Positions 1 to 5,605 of a DNA stretch of 5,605 nt are shown in pieces (the stretch's first letter is position 1; every line of letters starts with the position of its first letter). The stretch lies in contig JACNKJ010000137.1 in assembly GCA_014382085.1 (NCBI GenBank), positions 1 to 5,605 of the forward strand. Reading direction: 5' to 3'. The position numbers and the translations under genes were made by a program. The notes under the pieces were generated by a model that saw nothing but the letters and a program-made list of their open reading frames with translations, ran no database searches and was not told the DNA's origin. The DNA is from a bacterium (GTDB lineage Bacteria > Krumholzibacteriota > Krumholzibacteriia > JACNKJ01).

Positions 1-614
1 TTTTAGCCAGCCTTCCCAGCAGTCAATCGGGACAGATTCTTTTGAATCTACCCGAAGATCTGCGCACTGCGGTTGCCTACCGTATCGCCACCATTGAGCG
101 TCCTTCCAGCGAGGTTATTGGCGAAGTACAAAGCGTGCTCGGTGAGTATGTAAGTTCGGATTTCCAGGAAATCAACGTCCAGTTCGGTGGCACGAATCAC
201 GTGGCGGAGACCTTCAACGAAATTGACCAGTCCGTTTGGCGTGGGATCTTAGAGGAAATCGGCGACATGGACCCCGAGGTGGCCGAAGCCATAAAGAACC
301 TCATGTTCACCTTTGCCGATCTCATCCTCCTGGATAACAAGTCCGTCCAAAACCTCCTGAAGGAAGTCGAAAGCAAGGATTTGACTCTTGCCCTTAAGGG
401 TGCGAGCGAGGAAGTACAGGACTTGATCACGCGCAATATGTCCAAGCGCGCGGGTAAGATGATCGCCGAGGAAATGGAATACTTGGGCGCAGTCCGTGTG
501 AGCGAGGTGGAGACTGCCCAGCAACGGATCATCGATACAGTCCGCGATCTTGAAATGGAGGGTCAGGTGTATATCGCCGGCCGTGGAGGAGAAGAAAGTG
601 CCTTCATCGAGTAA
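1..614 (+). CDS. fliG: Flagellar motor switch protein FliG, C-terminal 203 residues (5' end outside window)
   Basis: FliG is the C-ring protein that joins the switch to the FliF MS ring and takes torque from the stator. The frame is open from base 3 and gives 203 residues of a protein usually about 330-345 long, so the N-terminal domain and the EHPQ motif lie upstream. Visible are the end of the middle domain (LPEDLRTAVAYRIATIER), the FGG motif followed by VAETFNEID (residues 61-71), and the MFTF hinge (101-104) before the C-terminal domain. The charged torque residues align with the E. coli set at exact spacing: K132 (K264), R149 (R281), E156/E157 (D288/D289) and R165 (R297). This implies ordinary rotor-stator electrostatics, with Glu in place of both Asp. 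The end overlaps fliH by 17 bases. The identification is secure. Confidence 0.97.
   Translation, partial: LASLPSSQSGQILLNLPEDLRTAVAYRIATIERPSSEVIGEVQSVLGEYVSSDFQEINVQFGGTNHVAETFNEIDQSVWRGILEEIGDMDPEVAEAIKNLMFTFADLILLDNKSVQNLLKEVESKDLTLALKGASEEVQDLITRNMSKRAGKMIAEEMEYLGAVRVSEVETAQQRIIDTVRDLEMEGQVYIAGRGGEESAFIE
585..590 (+). promoter_or_regulatory. Ribosome binding site of fliH, inside the end of fliG
   Basis: GGAGGA lies 7 bases before the GTG at 598, within the last codons of fliG. It decides the fliH start: the in-frame TTG at 550 and GTG at 583 are upstream of this site and have no comparable one. Ribosomes finishing fliG pass directly over it, so the two genes are probably translationally coupled (inference). 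Confidence 0.8.
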
Positions 615-1245
615 AGTCGAACGACAACTGGATCTCGATCACATTGAGGATTTCGCGGATCCCTTAGGATGGCAACGTATCCGAAATATTCGGGAGCATC
701 CACAATACGAGGCCACCAGCACAATGCTGCGTAGTGAATCTTATGAGCGAGGTCGTGCAGAAGAGCAGGCCCGAAGTCAAACCGAGTTAGAATCCCTTCG
801 AAATGGATACCTTGATCGCCTGGAAGTCTTGCTGGCCTCCATGACCGAGGAACGCCGAAGATTCCAAGAGGAGAATGCTGAGGAATTGCTGCGTCTTGGC
901 CTGGCCTTGGGTGAAAAAGTGGCCCGTGCTCTTCTACCCGGAAATCACGAAGCCTTGCGGGGGAAATTGGAAGAGTGCCTGGAGCGTCTTTCAACGAAGA
1001 GCAGTTATGAAATCCATGTGAATGACCGAGAGCGCGATCTCATTGCGAAAATGTTGGAACACAGCGACCGCGAACTCTCCAAGGATCTTCCATATCGAAT
1101 TGTGGGAGATGCCAGAATTGAAGCAGGGGACATGATTCTGGAAGCTAAAGAGGGACGTATTGAGAGTATATGCTCCGAGGAATTGGATCGTCTCGGAGAT
1201 ACGTTGATTCAGATCAGCCGTGAAAGAAACGCTCTAGATGAGTAG
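598..1245 (+). CDS. fliH: Flagellar export ATPase regulator/stator FliH
   Basis: FliH is the cytoplasmic peripheral stalk of the flagellar type III export ATPase. It dimerises, holds and restrains FliI, and docks it on the C ring and the FlhA gate. I chose the GTG start at 598 because of the GGAGGA site 7 bases upstream; this gives 215 residues. The C-terminal half carries the family pattern: LGLALGEKVARALL (100-113), then VNDRERDLIAKML (141-153), then VGDARIEAGDMILEAKEGRIES (169-190). The last resembles the conserved D-x-x-I-x-x-G-x-x-x-x-E-x-x-x-G-x-I-(D/E) block shared with V/F-ATPase stalk subunits. Residues about 45-100 are charged and probably helical or coiled. The only tryptophan is W25, possibly equivalent to the N-terminal Trp residues that contact FlhA/FliN in Salmonella (inference). 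The usual run of GxxxG repeats is nearly absent. The gene overlaps fliI by 8 bases. Confidence 0.9.
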   Translation: MPSSSKVERQLDLDHIEDFADPLGWQRIRNIREHPQYEATSTMLRSESYERGRAEEQARSQTELESLRNGYLDRLEVLLASMTEERRRFQEENAEELLRLGLALGEKVARALLPGNHEALRGKLEECLERLSTKSSYEIHVNDRERDLIAKMLEHSDRELSKDLPYRIVGDARIEAGDMILEAKEGRIESICSEELDRLGDTLIQISRERNALDE

Positions 1246-2548
1246 CCTACTTTCCGATGCACGGAAGAATCTAGAAAACAAGGATACATCCCTGCGCGTC
1301 GGCCGAGTGTCGAAAGTAGTGGGGCTTCTCATTGAGGCTGAGGGTACTCGTGCACGGGTGGGCGAACTCTGTAGTATTGAGAGTGAAGGCGGAGAGGATA
1401 TTCCGGCCGAGGTCGTGGGCTTTCACGAAGGCAAACTACTTCTCATGCCTTATCGATCCATGTCCGGCGTTCAGGCTGGTTCACATGTGAGACCTTCCGG
1501 ACATCCCCTGCGATTGAAACTAGGAAATGCGCTCATTGGCCGAGTTCTCGACGGCCTGGGCCGCCCCATGGACAATCTTGAAGATCCCGTTCTCAGGCAT
1601 AGTCGTGACATCGGCTCGCGTGCACCGAAACCATTGGAACGCGCACCCATTCATAAGTCATTCCAAACGGGAATCAAATCCATCGACGGCATGCTCACCT
1701 GTGGCGAAGGACAGCGCATGGGTATCTTCGCCGGAAGCGGTGTGGGGAAAAGCGTGCTTCTGGGCATGCTCGCCCGAAACGCAGAAGCCGATGTGGTTGT
1801 TTTGGCTCTCATCGGGGAACGTGGCCGAGAGGTAAGAGAGTTCATTGAGGAATCTCTGGGACCCGAGGGCTTGGCCCGCAGTGTCGTTGTCGCTGTAACT
1901 AGCGACGCCACAGCACTTGAACGAGTGAAAGGCGCTGAAACGGCCATGGCCATCGCCGAGTACTTCCGTGATCAGGGTAAAAAGGTCCTGGTCATGATGG
2001 ATTCGGTGACACGCTATGCCATGGCCCTTCGCGAGATTGGATTGGCTACCGGAGAACCTGCGGCCAGCAAGGGATACACACCCAGCGTATTCGCGGCTCT
2101 ACCCAAATTATTGGAGCGAGCAGGTATCAACGAGAAGGGTTCCATAACCGGGCTCTTCACGGTTTTGGTGGAGGGCGATGACCTCAACGAACCCATTTCC
2201 GACGCAGTAAGAGCCATCCTGGATGGTCACGTTGTACTCAGTCGTCGCTTGGCATCTTTGGGGCAATTTCCTGCCGTGGATTTACTCGATTCGGTGAGCC
2301 GCCTTTTCCCGAAGGTGAGCAGCAAGGAGCAAGTAGGCAACGCACGAAAGCTGATCGAATCCATGGCCATCTATCGAGAAAACGAAGATCTCATTCAGAT
2401 CGGGGCTTATCAGGCGGGCAGCAGTGTGGAAATTGATCGAGCCATCGAACTGCGACCCCGATGGATCGAATTTATGCGCCAAGATATCGCAGAACGTTTT
2501 GAAATGAAAGACACCCTTGAAGGCCTCCAAAAATTGGTAAGTCAATAA
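1238..2548 (+). CDS. fliI: Flagellum-specific ATP synthase/export ATPase FliI
   Basis: FliI is the F1-beta-like hexameric ATPase that helps unfold and load substrates at the flagellar export gate. It has 436 residues, slightly under the usual 440-457. The N-terminal beta-barrel covers about 18-90 and the ATPase core about 110-355. Walker A is AGSGVGKS at 165-172 (K171). The catalytic Glu lies in GERGREV (193-199, E194). Walker B is VMMD ending at D255, followed by SVTRYA. The alpha/beta ATPase signature PAVDLLDSVS is at 345-354, with R355 next, the position of the arginine finger in type III ATPases. DLNEPISDAVRAILDGHVVLSR and the C-terminal IGAYQAGSSVEIDRAI are typical of type III rather than F1 subunits. 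All key residues are present, so it should be active. The ATG at 1238 has only a weak AG-rich site, so translation is probably coupled to fliH through the 8-base overlap. Confidence 0.98.
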   Translation: MSSLLSDARKNLENKDTSLRVGRVSKVVGLLIEAEGTRARVGELCSIESEGGEDIPAEVVGFHEGKLLLMPYRSMSGVQAGSHVRPSGHPLRLKLGNALIGRVLDGLGRPMDNLEDPVLRHSRDIGSRAPKPLERAPIHKSFQTGIKSIDGMLTCGEGQRMGIFAGSGVGKSVLLGMLARNAEADVVVLALIGERGREVREFIEESLGPEGLARSVVVAVTSDATALERVKGAETAMAIAEYFRDQGKKVLVMMDSVTRYAMALREIGLATGEPAASKGYTPSVFAALPKLLERAGINEKGSITGLFTVLVEGDDLNEPISDAVRAILDGHVVLSRRLASLGQFPAVDLLDSVSRLFPKVSSKEQVGNARKLIESMAIYRENEDLIQIGAYQAGSSVEIDRAIELRPRWIEFMRQDIAERFEMKDTLEGLQKLVSQ

Positions 2549-2995
2549 ATGGCGCGATTCAGATTTCGTCTCGAGCGCATTCGCAAACTGCGCAAGCGTG
2601 AAGAAGATACCGTGGCTCGCGAGCTCGGCGAGCTTTTGGGTCGCCGTGCGCTCATCCTTCGTGAAATTGACGATTACCAGGGACGGCGTCGCAGTCTCAT
2701 GACACGTCGAGGGGACCTGCAAACTGGGGAAGTTCATGTGTCAGCCGTTTCCCACAATGCCCTACAGCTTGAGGCTGTAGGGCGGGGAGAGGCTCATCTG
2801 CGCGGGAAATTGACTCCGCTGGAAAAAGAAATCTCGAGGAAGCGTGAGGCACTTTTGGAAAGAAGTAGAAAGCGTAAGGCGCTCGACAAGCTGCGGGAAC
2901 GGCAAGGAAACGAGCATCGAGTCGAAGAAGACCGCCAGGAATTGAAAGAGGCGGACGATCGCCTGCGCAAGGCTCGTGGCATGGGGATTGCGTGA
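2549..2995 (+). CDS. fliJ: Flagellar export protein FliJ
   Basis: FliJ is the small coiled-coil stalk, resembling the gamma subunit of F1, that sits in the FliI ring, promotes hexamer formation and contacts FlhA. The 148-residue length is normal. The start FRFRLERIRKLRKREED (4-20) is the family's hallmark. The second helix reads LEKEISRKREALLERSRKRKALDKLRERQ (91-119) and then EEDRQELKEADD (126-137), also typical. The protein is very rich in Arg, Glu and Leu, has no Cys, and shows no membrane segment. Its ATG follows the fliI stop directly (TAAATG) with only a weak GGTAAG upstream, so coupled translation is likely. A perfect 10-bp inverted repeat covers codons 71-79. FliJ is poorly conserved as a family, and the assignment rests on the N-terminal motif together with its position after fliI. 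Confidence 0.9.
   Translation: MARFRFRLERIRKLRKREEDTVARELGELLGRRALILREIDDYQGRRRSLMTRRGDLQTGEVHVSAVSHNALQLEAVGRGEAHLRGKLTPLEKEISRKREALLERSRKRKALDKLRERQGNEHRVEEDRQELKEADDRLRKARGMGIA
2759..2783 (+). repeat. Perfect 10-bp inverted repeat (stem-loop) inside fliJ
   Basis: GCCCTACAGC (2759-2768) and its exact reverse complement GCTGTAGGGC (2774-2783) flank the 5-base loop TTGAG. In RNA, U2758-G2784 and U2769-G2773 wobbles could extend the stem at each end. It lies within codons 70-79 of fliJ. Neither strand has a T-run after it, so it is not an intrinsic terminator. Its function is unknown; it may be an mRNA structure or chance. Confidence 0.75.
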
Positions 2996-3009
2996 TTTGA
3001 GCCGAGGAG

Positions 3010-3016
3010 AAGGGAG
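3010..3016 (+). promoter_or_regulatory. Ribosome binding site of the MotE-like gene
   Basis: AAGGGAG ends 6 bases before the ATG at 3023, with a second purine block GAGGAG at 3004-3009. The site lies in the largest gap of the window (27 bases). AGGG (3011-3014) could pair with CCCT (3018-3021) over a 3-base loop, which would partly mask the site; the stem is only 4 bp, so I give this little weight. Confidence 0.7.
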
Positions 3017-3022
3017 CCCCTC

Positions 3023-3550
3023 ATGAAATCGGTCATGTTGATCAGTTTCTTTAGCTTTTTCGTGATCTTCGGAGCCACTTTTTGGCTGGTAGGCGTTTTC
3101 TCGGGACCTGAAGAAAAGGTCGAAGTCGCCGCCACCCCGGAAGAGATTGCCGAGGAAGTGAACCTGGGACACCAGAGCCTAGATAGCCGCGAAGCGGATA
3201 TTGGGCGACGGGAAGATGAATTGGTTCGCGCCGAGACCGCCGTTCATATGGAAAAGGCCGTCATCGCGGAAGAATTCAATAAACTCAGCCAGCTGCGCCG
3301 GGATATTGACTCGTCCATAGGCGCCATGGAGGAAGCTCAGAAGAAGAGCACCAAGAAGCTCGCGAAAATGTACGAAGCCATGCCCGCCAAAGAGGCCGCT
3401 TCTATTCTTAGCGGTATGGACATGGAAATCGTGCTGGGCGTGCTCAAACAAATGAAAGAGCGTCCCGCCGCTAAGGTCATGGCGGCCCTTGATCCGGCGC
3501 GCGCTGCGGCCCTCAGCAGTCTTATGGGATCCAGCACGGGAGTACAGTGA
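3023..3550 (+). CDS. MotE/YlxF-like flagellar protein with MgtE-N-type domain
   Basis: This is a 175-residue protein with one N-terminal membrane helix (about residues 4-26, aromatic-rich) and no export-type cleavage site. A charged, probably coiled-coil stretch follows at about 50-115. A C-terminal MgtE intracellular-N-like domain runs from about 113 to 168 (LAKMYEAMPAKEAASILSGMD, then VLKQMKERPAAKVMAALDPARAAAL). That layout matches MotE of Campylobacterota and YlxF, which sits between fliJ and fliK in Bacillus, as here. It is not a magnesium transporter: the MgtE channel domain is absent. Known MotE supports the stator or its periplasmic partners, and the C-terminal part would lie outside the cytoplasm if the N-terminus stays inside (inference). 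The strong AAGGGAG site supports the ATG at 3023. The family assignment is good, but the exact function is uncertain. Confidence 0.85.
   Translation: MKSVMLISFFSFFVIFGATFWLVGVFSGPEEKVEVAATPEEIAEEVNLGHQSLDSREADIGRREDELVRAETAVHMEKAVIAEEFNKLSQLRRDIDSSIGAMEEAQKKSTKKLAKMYEAMPAKEAASILSGMDMEIVLGVLKQMKERPAAKVMAALDPARAAALSSLMGSSTGVQ
3538..3542 (+). promoter_or_regulatory. Ribosome binding site of fliK
   Basis: GGGAG lies 7 bases before the ATG at 3550, inside the last codons of the MotE-like gene. It favours ATG 3550 over the adjacent in-frame GTG at 3547. The TGATG arrangement, with a 1-base overlap of stop and start, suggests termination-reinitiation coupling. Confidence 0.7.
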
Positions 3551-4461
3551 TGGAATTCAACGCCCTGCCTAGTCAGGGCGCTGGCTCTAGTCACAATCCC
3601 CCCGATTCCAAAAAGGAAACGGCTGAGGGTTTTGAGAAAGCATTGGAAAAGGCTTTAGCCGAATCAGGTATGGCCTTGGGCATTCCCACATTCGTTCAGA
3701 ATGAAGCCGAACTTCCCAATACCGAACTCGATATCCCTCGCAGTGACACGGCACTGCGCGAATTTGAAGCGGTGGAACTGCCCCTTCGTCGAGAATCTCA
3801 GATTCAAAGGGAATCCGATGAGCTGGATTGGAAATCTCTAGAGCCCAGAGGCCAAGGAGATGCCAGCTCTTCGAGAAACGGAAATGATAGTTCCGGTCCA
3901 AGTAGCGAGGCCAAGAGTGCTGCCAGTTCAAGTAATCATGCAGCCACGCCGGTGGGGAATCAGACCCAACAAGCGACGACGAGCAAATTAAGCATAGAAG
4001 CACCGGGTTCGATCCAGGATCTCAAAGGAAGCAAAGTCGGCGGCGCCAAGGTGACAAGTCCTGTAAAAGCGCCGGGGCAATTGGCCGATCGCATTCTGCA
4101 AATCGTTACCCGCATGAACGAGCAGGGGCAGAAGACTCACAGGGCAATAATGCGTCTTAGACCGGAGAAACTCGGTCTCGTCGAGATTGAATTAAAACTA
4201 GAAGATGGCCGTCTCAGCGTTCGACTCGCTGCAGCCCAGTCTGAGGCCCGTGAATTCTTGCAGGCCGAGTTGGAGAAGATTCGAGCCATATTGAGTGAAC
4301 AAGGTTTCGACTCCATCGACATGCAATTGGAAAATAGAAAGAACGAGGAAAAGAGCGAGCATGGTTCCAGCGAATCATCGGTGAATTGGGAAATGGAAAA
4401 GGGAGACGCGGAAACTGAGACCATCCGAAATTGGGACGGGCTCATCGATCTATTGGCCTAG
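3550..4461 (+). CDS. fliK: Flagellar hook-length control protein FliK
   Basis: FliK is secreted during hook growth, gauges hook length, and switches export from hook to filament substrates by acting on FlhB. It has 303 residues, shorter than Salmonella's 405. The N-terminal two-thirds is low-complexity and acidic, with a Ser/Asn/Gly/Ala/Gln-rich stretch at about 104-145. This is usual for the poorly conserved ruler region. The Flg_hook domain (about 176-262) is clear: GQLADRILQIVTRM, then the core LRPEKLGLVEIELKL with DGRLSVRL (203-226), then an amphipathic helix FLQAELEKIRAILSEQGF (236-253). A charged tail follows. I chose ATG 3550 rather than GTG 3547 because of the TGATG overlap and the spacing to GGGAG. 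Confidence comes from the C-terminal core and from its place just before flgD. Confidence 0.93.
   Translation: MEFNALPSQGAGSSHNPPDSKKETAEGFEKALEKALAESGMALGIPTFVQNEAELPNTELDIPRSDTALREFEAVELPLRRESQIQRESDELDWKSLEPRGQGDASSSRNGNDSSGPSSEAKSAASSSNHAATPVGNQTQQATTSKLSIEAPGSIQDLKGSKVGGAKVTSPVKAPGQLADRILQIVTRMNEQGQKTHRAIMRLRPEKLGLVEIELKLEDGRLSVRLAAAQSEAREFLQAELEKIRAILSEQGFDSIDMQLENRKNEEKSEHGSSESSVNWEMEKGDAETETIRNWDGLIDLLA
3561..3580 (+). repeat. GC-rich stem-loop just after the fliK start codon
   Basis: CGCCCTG (3561-3567) and its exact reverse complement CAGGGCG (3574-3580) flank the 6-base loop CCTAGT. The stem begins 8 bases after the ATG, near the leading edge of an initiating ribosome. The codons lie in the variable N-terminal region of FliK, so the structure is not forced by a conserved protein motif. 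A regulatory role is inference only. Confidence 0.6.
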
Positions 4462-4466
4462 AGGAG
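4461..4466 (+). promoter_or_regulatory. Ribosome binding site of flgD
   Basis: GAGGAG overlaps the last base of the fliK stop codon and lies 5 bases before the ATG at 4472. It is a strong, well-placed site, suited to high expression of a hook assembly protein. Confidence 0.8.
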
Positions 4467-4471
4467 AAGCA

Positions 4472-5149
4472 ATGGACATCAGCAGCATCGGCAGTGCGGC
4501 AGGTACGGCCGCCGGCGGAGTAACGGGCAGTAGTTTGGACAAGGAAGCCTTCCTCCAACTCCTAGTTACGCAACTGCAGCATCAGGATCCTCTCAGTCCC
4601 GTAACCAACGAGGATTTTTTAGCTCAGCTCGCGCAATTTGCCAGCGTTGAGCAACTAGAATCCATCAACAGCGGAACTCAGACAGGCCTGCTCATGCAGC
4701 AGAGCGTAAGCAATGCCTTGGCTACCGGTCTCATTGGCCAGGAAGTCATGTTGGACGGCAGTATTGTGGAGTTAAGTGGCGGCCAGAGCCGTTCCCTCAG
4801 TTTCGATCTGAGTGAAGCCGCCAAGGTGACTGTGGAAATACGAGATGCAGCCGGAACCCTGGTTCGCACACTCAATGTTGAGGAGGCGGCAATATTGGAG
4901 CCGGGCCAATATAACGTTGAATGGGACGGGTTTGACGAAAACGGTCAAGTCTTGGCGGACGGATACTACCAGGTGAATATGAGCGCCATGGATGGCCAAG
5001 GCAATAGCCTGGCACTTTCTCCCATGGTCAGTGGTCTGGTGGACGGTATCCGTTTCTCCTCGGGCAACGCCTACCTCATGGTGGGCGGCAGCGAGTATAC
5101 GCTTTCAGACGTCATTGAAGTGAGGGCTCCCGAAATTCAGGAATCCTAG
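4472..5149 (+). CDS. flgD: Flagellar hook assembly/cap protein FlgD
   Basis: FlgD is exported through the flagellar type III apparatus and forms the scaffold cap on which hook subunits polymerise; it is later lost from the tip. The 225-residue length is close to E. coli's 231. The conserved N-terminal block is complete: LDKEAFLQLLVTQLQHQDPLSP (22-43) and NEDFLAQLAQFASVEQLESIN (46-66). A Tudor-like strand region starts at LIGQEVML (87-94) and resumes at about 182-218. Between them sits the FlgD Ig-like insert (about 108-178), with AAGTLVRTL, WDGFDENGQVLADGYYQV and other typical turns. There is no Sec signal peptide, as expected for a type III substrate. The first 20 residues are Gly/Ala/Ser-rich and probably flexible, as in other early export substrates. 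The gene lies 10 bases after fliK and 20 before flgE. Confidence 0.97.
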   Translation: MDISSIGSAAGTAAGGVTGSSLDKEAFLQLLVTQLQHQDPLSPVTNEDFLAQLAQFASVEQLESINSGTQTGLLMQQSVSNALATGLIGQEVMLDGSIVELSGGQSRSLSFDLSEAAKVTVEIRDAAGTLVRTLNVEEAAILEPGQYNVEWDGFDENGQVLADGYYQVNMSAMDGQGNSLALSPMVSGLVDGIRFSSGNAYLMVGGSEYTLSDVIEVRAPEIQES

Positions 5150-5158
5150 GCAACCGGG

Positions 5159-5164
5159 AAGGAG
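5159..5164 (+). promoter_or_regulatory. Ribosome binding site of flgE
   Basis: AAGGAG lies 5 bases before the ATG at 5170, in the 20-base gap after flgD. It is a near-ideal Shine-Dalgarno site, consistent with the need for many hook subunits. Confidence 0.8.
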
Positions 5165-5169
5165 CCTCC

Positions 5170-5605
5170 ATGCTGCGTAGTCTCAACATCGTGACCACCG
5201 GTTTGCTCGGACACCAAAGCCGGCTGGACATTATCGGTAGCAACATCGTCAACGTTAACACCACAGGTTTCAAGGCGGGGCGAGCCAGCTTCAGAGCCCT
5301 ACTTGGGGATCGCATGGGCCTGAATCCACAGCTCAAACTGGGTGACGGCGTGGGCATCGCATCCATCGACACATTCATGAATCAAGGCGAGCTTGAAATC
5401 ACCGGCGTGGGCATGGATTTGGCCATTGAGGGTGACGGCTTTTTCGCGGTTAAGCAGGATGGAAAACAAATCTATTCCCGTGCGGGTGCATTCACACTGG
5501 ATGCGGAAGGTCGAATCATCCACTTGGGCAGCGGCGGAACTTTGCTGGGCTACGGCGCTAGCGGGGGAAGGGTTAGCGAGGGTACGGCCCTTAGCGAATT
5601 GCAAA
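5170..5605 (+). CDS. flgE: Flagellar hook protein FlgE, N-terminal 145 residues (3' end outside window)
   Basis: FlgE polymerises into the hook, the universal joint between rod and filament. The 145 visible residues run open to the window end. The N-terminal rod/hook motif is present: LLGHQSRLDIIGSNIVNVNTTGFKAGRASF (12-41). It is followed by the usual LGDGVGIASIDTFMNQGELEITG (57-79), then MDLAIEGDGFFAV (82-94) and IYSRAGAFTLDAEGRII (101-117), all shared by FlgE, FlgF and FlgG. Near the start, GSN replaces the more common GNN. These motifs alone do not separate hook from distal-rod proteins. The position directly after fliK and flgD, and a strong ribosome site, make FlgE the best call. The total length and central domains, which would settle it, lie beyond the window. 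Confidence 0.9.
   Translation, partial: MLRSLNIVTTGLLGHQSRLDIIGSNIVNVNTTGFKAGRASFRALLGDRMGLNPQLKLGDGVGIASIDTFMNQGELEITGVGMDLAIEGDGFFAVKQDGKQIYSRAGAFTLDAEGRIIHLGSGGTLLGYGASGGRVSEGTALSELQ

Noticed and set aside
185..203. TGGCAC sequence resembling the -24 half of a sigma-54 promoter, inside fliG
   Set aside because: No TTGC-type -12 element follows at the required spacing, and it is inside coding sequence.
550..597. Upstream extension of fliH to the TTG at 550 or GTG at 583
   Set aside because: Both precede the GGAGGA site at 585-590, and the added residues do not resemble FliH; GTG 598 has ideal spacing.
2282..2737. Long open frame on the - strand (151 codons) across the fliI-fliJ junction, and other antisense frames
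   Set aside because: They are fully covered by well-recognised + strand genes, have no recognisable domain, and lack a convincing start site.
3004..3022. Possible hairpin masking the ribosome site of the MotE-like gene (AGGG with CCCT, or GAGG with CCTC)
   Set aside because: Only 4-bp alternatives that compete with one another; too weak to call a regulatory structure.
4509..4518. Palindrome CCGCCGGCGG near the start of flgD
   Set aside because: It arises from consecutive Ala and Gly codons in the Gly/Ala-rich N-terminus and has no loop; there is no sign of a binding site.
4587..4620. Terminator-like pattern inside flgD: ATCCTC (4587-4592) and GAGGAT (4610-4615) followed by a run of T
   Set aside because: The stem is only 6 bp with a 17-base loop, and the sequence encodes the conserved QDPLSP/NEDFL block of FlgD, which explains it as coding sequence.

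Overview
This window is an uninterrupted, densely packed run of flagellar genes, all on the + strand: fliG (3' part), fliH, fliI, fliJ, a MotE/YlxF-like gene, fliK, flgD and flgE (5' part). There is no RNA gene, mobile element, CRISPR array or intrinsic terminator that I can support. No gap between genes exceeds 27 bases, and three pairs overlap. The window is therefore best read as the interior of one long transcript whose promoter and end lie outside it.

Layout. Bases 1-614 carry the end of the rotor switch protein FliG. Bases 598-2995 carry the soluble export ATPase complex FliH-FliI-FliJ (stator/regulator, ATPase, stalk). Bases 3023-3550 encode a small protein with one membrane helix, a coiled coil and an MgtE-N-like domain, of the MotE/YlxF type. 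Bases 3550-4461 encode the hook-length control protein FliK, 4472-5149 the hook cap FlgD, and from 5170 to the window end the hook protein FlgE.

How the genes work together. FliG ties the MS ring to the C ring and meets the stator. FliH, FliI and FliJ deliver and energise export through the flagellar type III gate. FlgD caps the growing hook, FlgE is its subunit, and FliK measures the hook and switches export specificity. The MotE-like protein probably works at the membrane with the stator or basal body. The order runs roughly from rotor, to export machine, to exported hook parts.

Organism. Base composition looks balanced to slightly GC-rich by eye. Joining fliG-fliK directly to flgD-flgE, with a MotE-like gene between fliJ and fliK, resembles the fla/che-type cluster of Bacillus and many non-enteric phyla. 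In Escherichia and Salmonella the fli and flg genes lie in separate loci. Protein sequences diverge clearly from both enteric and Bacillus versions, and I cannot name a phylum from this window alone.

I found no undescribed system. The most distinctive non-coding signals are a perfect 10-bp inverted repeat inside fliJ and a 7-bp GC-rich stem-loop just after the fliK start codon.
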